DNA of 16,095 nucleotides from CAITSH01 sp945892985 (GTDB lineage Bacteria > Pseudomonadota > Gammaproteobacteria > Burkholderiales > SG8-39): assembly GCA_945892985.1 (NCBI GenBank), contig CAMDDU010000072.1:1-16095 (forward strand), given 5' to 3'. Shown piece by piece: positions 13,401 to 16,095 of this stretch. A model generated the notes under the pieces. The model searched no databases and was not told the DNA's origin. It was given only the letters and a program-made list of their open reading frames with translations. Made by a program: the position numbers and the translations under genes. Each line of letters begins with the position of its first letter. The stretch's first letter is position 1.

Positions 13401-14399
13401 CTATTCGATGACCCCCAGCCGCCCGTTGTGGCTGCCCACGTACCAGTAACGCCCCCGGGCATCGATCACCGCCTTGCGAATGCCGGTGTTCTTGGACGGC
13501 AGGTTGAACACGCGCATGGTTCCGGCCGCCGGATCAAGCAGCACCACGGAGTCGCTCTCGATTTCGTTAGCCCAGACCTTGCCCGCCGCATCGACGTTCA
13601 CCGCATACGGGCCGGCATTGGCGCCGGCCGGAAGCATGTACTCCCGCAGCACTTTGCCGCTAGCCGGATCGATGTGCGCGAGCGTGCCCTTGCCGTAAAG
13701 CGTGACCCACAGCGTGCCGTCTGGCGCGGCTGCGATACGGCGCGGCCGCGATCCGGCGCCCGTACTCAGTTCCGTGATCCTGCCCGTTTTTGGGTCGAGC
13801 TTGCCCAATTTGTCCGCGCTGTAGCGGCAAACCCAGATATTGCCCTGCTTGTCGATGGCCAGACCGTAGGGACTACCAGGCATTTTGTATTCGGTTATCT
13901 TGCCGGTTTTGCCGTCCGGCGTACGCTCGAATCGGGCAAGGTAGTTGCCGCTCTGTCCGGTGAACCAGATGTCGCCGTTATCGCCGAGCACCAAGGTGTG
14001 GGGACCGCCGCCGCCCGAGGGCGTCTTGAACAAACTCACTTTGCCACTCGCCGGATCGAGCAGGCCAAGACTGCCGTTGCCATTGCCCGCGAACCAGACA
14101 CGCCCCTCCCGGTCGGGCAAGACGCCATGCGGATTGCTGTCAACGGGCAGCTCCCATTCCTTGAACGTCTGGCTTGCCGGGTCGAAGCGGGCAATCTTGT
14201 TACCGGACATCACCGCAATGTAAATGCTGCCATCGGGCGCCACGGCCGGGTCGCGTGCAAAGCGCTGGGTTGGCAACGGCCACTCGCTTATTTTGCCCGA
14301 GGGCTCTCGCGCACCCGGCGTAACCCCGTAATTGGAGCCGCCGGCGAATGCCAATGCAGGCAGAACAAAACCTAAAATCGGAATCAACCATCGTGTCAT
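13401..14399 (-). CDS. Secreted seven-bladed beta-propeller protein, Vgb/SMP-30 type
   Basis: A 332-aa exported protein with a Sec signal peptide (MTRWLIPILGFVLPALAFAG). It has seven repeats of about 40 residues with the pattern D-x-G-x-(I/V/L)-W/Y followed by (L/F)DPASG: DGSIYI, EGRVWF, NGDIWF, QGNIWV, DGTLWV, AGKVWA and RGRYWY. This is typical of virginiamycin-B-lyase-like/SMP-30-like propellers. Most such proteins in environmental bacteria are not antibiotic-resistance enzymes; they are often annotated as streptogramin lyase from the fold alone, and I cannot confirm the Vgb catalytic residues. A GAAGG box lies about 6 nt upstream of the ATG. It is in the same direction as the Bug gene but separated by 157 bp with regulatory signals, so probably a separate unit. 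Confidence 0.88.
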   Translation of the reverse strand: MTRWLIPILGFVLPALAFAGGSNYGVTPGAREPSGKISEWPLPTQRFARDPAVAPDGSIYIAVMSGNKIARFDPASQTFKEWELPVDSNPHGVLPDREGRVWFAGNGNGSLGLLDPASGKVSLFKTPSGGGGPHTLVLGDNGDIWFTGQSGNYLARFERTPDGKTGKITEYKMPGSPYGLAIDKQGNIWVCRYSADKLGKLDPKTGRITELSTGAGSRPRRIAAAPDGTLWVTLYGKGTLAHIDPASGKVLREYMLPAGANAGPYAVNVDAAGKVWANEIESDSVVLLDPAAGTMRVFNLPSKNTGIRKAVIDARGRYWYVGSHNGRLGVIE

Positions 14400-14751
14400 T
14401 GGACAACCTTCACAATCAGTACTTATCCCGCACCGAAAACCGAGCTATATCGTTTTCACCTTTGGCGCTGTCCCCTCCCCCAAGCCACTAGCCCAGGTGC
14501 CCTTGCGTTTAAACCGACGCAGGCAGTCGATCCCGTGTTTCTCGCACCAGGTTGGCCAAGCCACCCAGCGGGCATATTCCAGCTTATACCTGCGCTTACT
14601 TCTTATAATTGCTCGGCAGAAACGCATTGATTGCTGCGCCGACTACGCTCATGGCAGCCTTTACTGTTGTAACTACAACCGCAAGGAAAGCGCCGCCGGT
14701 CTGAACGCTTGGGGAAAAAACACACCTGGTAGAGCGCCCGAGACCCATGAT
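14400..14751. other. Intergenic region with one doubtful small ORF and a palindrome
   Basis: About 350 bp without a supportable gene. A 60-codon minus-strand frame (14445-14627) encodes a basic, Trp/Arg-rich peptide (YARWVAWPTWCEKHGID in its middle) that faintly recalls the N-terminal domain of tyrosine recombinases. It has no ribosome-binding site and cannot be assigned. The palindrome GTTGTA-AC-TACAAC (14666-14679) lies 73 bp beyond the stop of the caspase-FGE-like gene. No template repeat, tRNA or clear terminator was found. Confidence 0.5.
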
Positions 14752-16095
14752 TTAATTGTCTCTGGCAACACGGAAACCGATGTTGAGGCCCTGGAAAGCG
14801 GTGGGTAGCCAGTTGCGGCCAGCGGCTCTCAAGTACCACTCAATGACGCTCCAGGAACCGCCCCGCGCCACCCGCCTGGAACACTCGCCTGTAGTCCAAG
14901 AACGGCCATCAGTTGGAGCACCACTGTAATTGACATTGCCACAATCTTCGGTCCACTCGAGCACGTTACCGCTCATATCATGCAGCCCCCAAGCATTGGC
15001 GTTCTTGCCTGCCACAGGATGAGGCGCCCCTCCGCTATTGCCTTTATGCCAGCCCACGTCATCAGCTCTGCCTCTACCGCAATACATATCTTGCCCACCC
15101 GCCCGACAGGCGTATTCCCACTCTGCCTCTGCGGGCAGACGATATTGCTTACCCGTCTTGAGGTTTAACCTGCTAATAAATAGCTTGGCATTCTCCCAAC
15201 TTACGCCCTCTATCGGACAGGTATCACCGCAGGCTTCATAGGACGCTACGATGTTACCCATTATCGATCGCCACTGGCCTCGCGTTACCTCCGTCTTGCC
15301 CATAGAGAAGGCGCTCAACGTGACCCGATGGCGAGGCGTCTCATCGGCTGCATGACCGCTCATGTCGGCTGCATGACGGCCCATCTCAAAACTCCCAGCC
15401 GGTATCACCACCATCTCCGGGCAGTCGTCACAGTCTTTGAACGCACCTCCGGGCAATCTGGCGGGGGTTGTGATGACCGGCTTGGTCACGGGCGGGGTAA
15501 TGACCGGCGCAACAACGGGTGGGGCGCTGACTACCTGCACATCCTTAGACAAGCGCGCGATATTCGCTCTTGCCAAGTTCGCGTACCGCCCCGTCGGATA
15601 ATTAATTAGGTAGGCCTCAAACGCCTCTTTATTTCCCGCGGCTTTGGCATCCGCCCAAAACGTATCCTCGCGCTGCGCCGCGCTCATCTCGGGGGCCACT
15701 ACAGGACTGGGCCGAACAATGTTGTCCGCTGGCGCTTGGCCAGGCGTGAACATGAATGTCCCCACCGACTGGTCGTAAATGGCCGGGGTCTGCACATGCC
15801 CCACACTCTTCGCCTGCGCAATCACCGACATCTTGATCTGGTTCACCGCTTCCTGGACAGTCAGCCCGGGTATGCGCATCGCCTTGAGAAACTCGCGCGT
15901 GAACAAGCCATTCGGGTTGCGATCCGCATCGCTCAAGCGGTCCAGTGCCTTTTGGTTTGCCCCGGCCGAATACACCACCATCATCCCCGATGCGTTGCCC
16001 GAGGGCGCTAGCAGCCCACGGCTCCCGCCTATGTCCCTCCCCTTACCCGGAAACGGGTTATCCCGACAGGCGTCGATCACCGCCAGAGAAAACTT
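14752..16095 (-). CDS. Caspase-like peptidase fused to an FGE/sulfatase-modifying-factor domain (N-terminus outside window)
   Basis: The last 447 aa of a longer protein cut by the right edge. Counting from the edge, the first residues read KFSLAVIDACRDNPF, in which C10 is the catalytic Cys of bacterial caspase-like (C14/metacaspase) domains; the His half must lie outside. The p20-like domain runs to about residue 117, followed by a segment with FWADAKAAGNKEAFEAYLINYPTGRYANLA (146-175), a Pro/Val-rich linker (about 190-212) and an FGE-like domain (225-447) with VVIPAGSFEMG, TEVTRGQW, YRLPAEAEWEYACR and GNVLEWTED. In the RGGSW block the two catalytic cysteines of true formylglycine-generating enzymes are absent (SVIEWYLRAAGRN follows), so it is probably a binding domain. 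The C-terminus ends GLNIGFRVARDN. Confidence 0.9.
   Translation of the reverse strand, partial: KFSLAVIDACRDNPFPGKGRDIGGSRGLLAPSGNASGMMVVYSAGANQKALDRLSDADRNPNGLFTREFLKAMRIPGLTVQEAVNQIKMSVIAQAKSVGHVQTPAIYDQSVGTFMFTPGQAPADNIVRPSPVVAPEMSAAQREDTFWADAKAAGNKEAFEAYLINYPTGRYANLARANIARLSKDVQVVSAPPVVAPVITPPVTKPVITTPARLPGGAFKDCDDCPEMVVIPAGSFEMGRHAADMSGHAADETPRHRVTLSAFSMGKTEVTRGQWRSIMGNIVASYEACGDTCPIEGVSWENAKLFISRLNLKTGKQYRLPAEAEWEYACRAGGQDMYCGRGRADDVGWHKGNSGGAPHPVAGKNANAWGLHDMSGNVLEWTEDCGNVNYSGAPTDGRSWTTGECSRRVARGGSWSVIEWYLRAAGRNWLPTAFQGLNIGFRVARDN

Noticed and set aside
13350..14375. 341-codon plus-strand frame opposite the beta-propeller gene
   Set aside because: Antisense shadow; the minus strand has a signal peptide and seven regular propeller repeats, while the plus frame has no recognisable domain.
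13401..14399. Reading the Vgb-like propeller as a streptogramin resistance gene
   Set aside because: The fold is shared by many secreted propellers with other roles; the Vgb catalytic residues cannot be confirmed and nothing nearby suggests resistance.
14445..14751. Template repeat or accessory gene of a diversity-generating retroelement downstream of the caspase-FGE-like gene
   Set aside because: Comparison by eye found no stretch matching the gene's 3' end apart from chance, and no reverse transcriptase motif is encoded in the window.
14720..14765. TGGTAGAGCG motif resembling a tRNA D-arm
   Set aside because: No acceptor stem, anticodon stem or TTCGA loop could be found around it.

Overview
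The window looks like chromosomal DNA from a GC-rich betaproteobacterium, probably of the order Burkholderiales. The evidence is the gene order nadD-rsfS-rlmH-maf-rng, an orphan Bug/TctC solute-binding protein without its TctAB membrane partners, and a Rieske-type aromatic degradation operon. No rRNA, tRNA, insertion sequence or CRISPR array was seen.

Left part (about 144-4478, minus strand): a five-gene operon. In transcription order it encodes a Rieske oxygenase large subunit, its small subunit, a Rieske ferredoxin, an ornithine-cyclodeaminase/mu-crystallin-like NAD(P) protein and a gentisate-dioxygenase-like bicupin. The natural reading is ring hydroxylation followed by ring cleavage of a benzoate-type acid. 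No ferredoxin reductase or downstream ring-fission hydrolase is present, so these must be supplied elsewhere. Divergently transcribed is a fusion of a MerR/excisionase-like HTH with a citrate-synthase fold (4625-5899). The catalytic His, His and Asp positions of the fold appear replaced by Leu, Leu and Glu. I read it as a probable ligand-sensing regulator of the operon. A 16-bp dyad abuts its own TATAAT box in the 146-bp divergent spacer.

Middle part (6396-10736, plus strand): after about 500 bp with no supportable gene but with a 9-bp tandem array comes the housekeeping cluster. nadD (NAD synthesis), rsfS (ribosome silencing), rlmH (23S rRNA methylation), maf (nucleotide pyrophosphatase) and rng (RNase G) are followed by a small single-pass membrane protein of unknown function. 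Several spacers carry short tandem repeats. An 11-bp family recurs in front of rsfS and in front of the bicupin gene, and a 7-bp array runs right up to the maf start codon.

Right part (10733-16095): a truncated AhpD-like remnant (minus); a Tat-exported dienelactone-hydrolase-family protein (plus) ending in a strong UUCG-loop terminator; a Bug-type solute-binding protein (minus) with a strong terminator and a Fur-box-like sequence in its promoter region; a secreted seven-bladed beta-propeller of the Vgb/SMP-30 type (minus); and, running off the right edge, a caspase-like protein fused to a formylglycine-generating-enzyme-like (C-type-lectin-fold) domain. This last domain lacks the FGE catalytic cysteines, and its C-terminus resembles the variable region of diversity-generating-retroelement targets. 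No reverse transcriptase or template repeat lies in the window.
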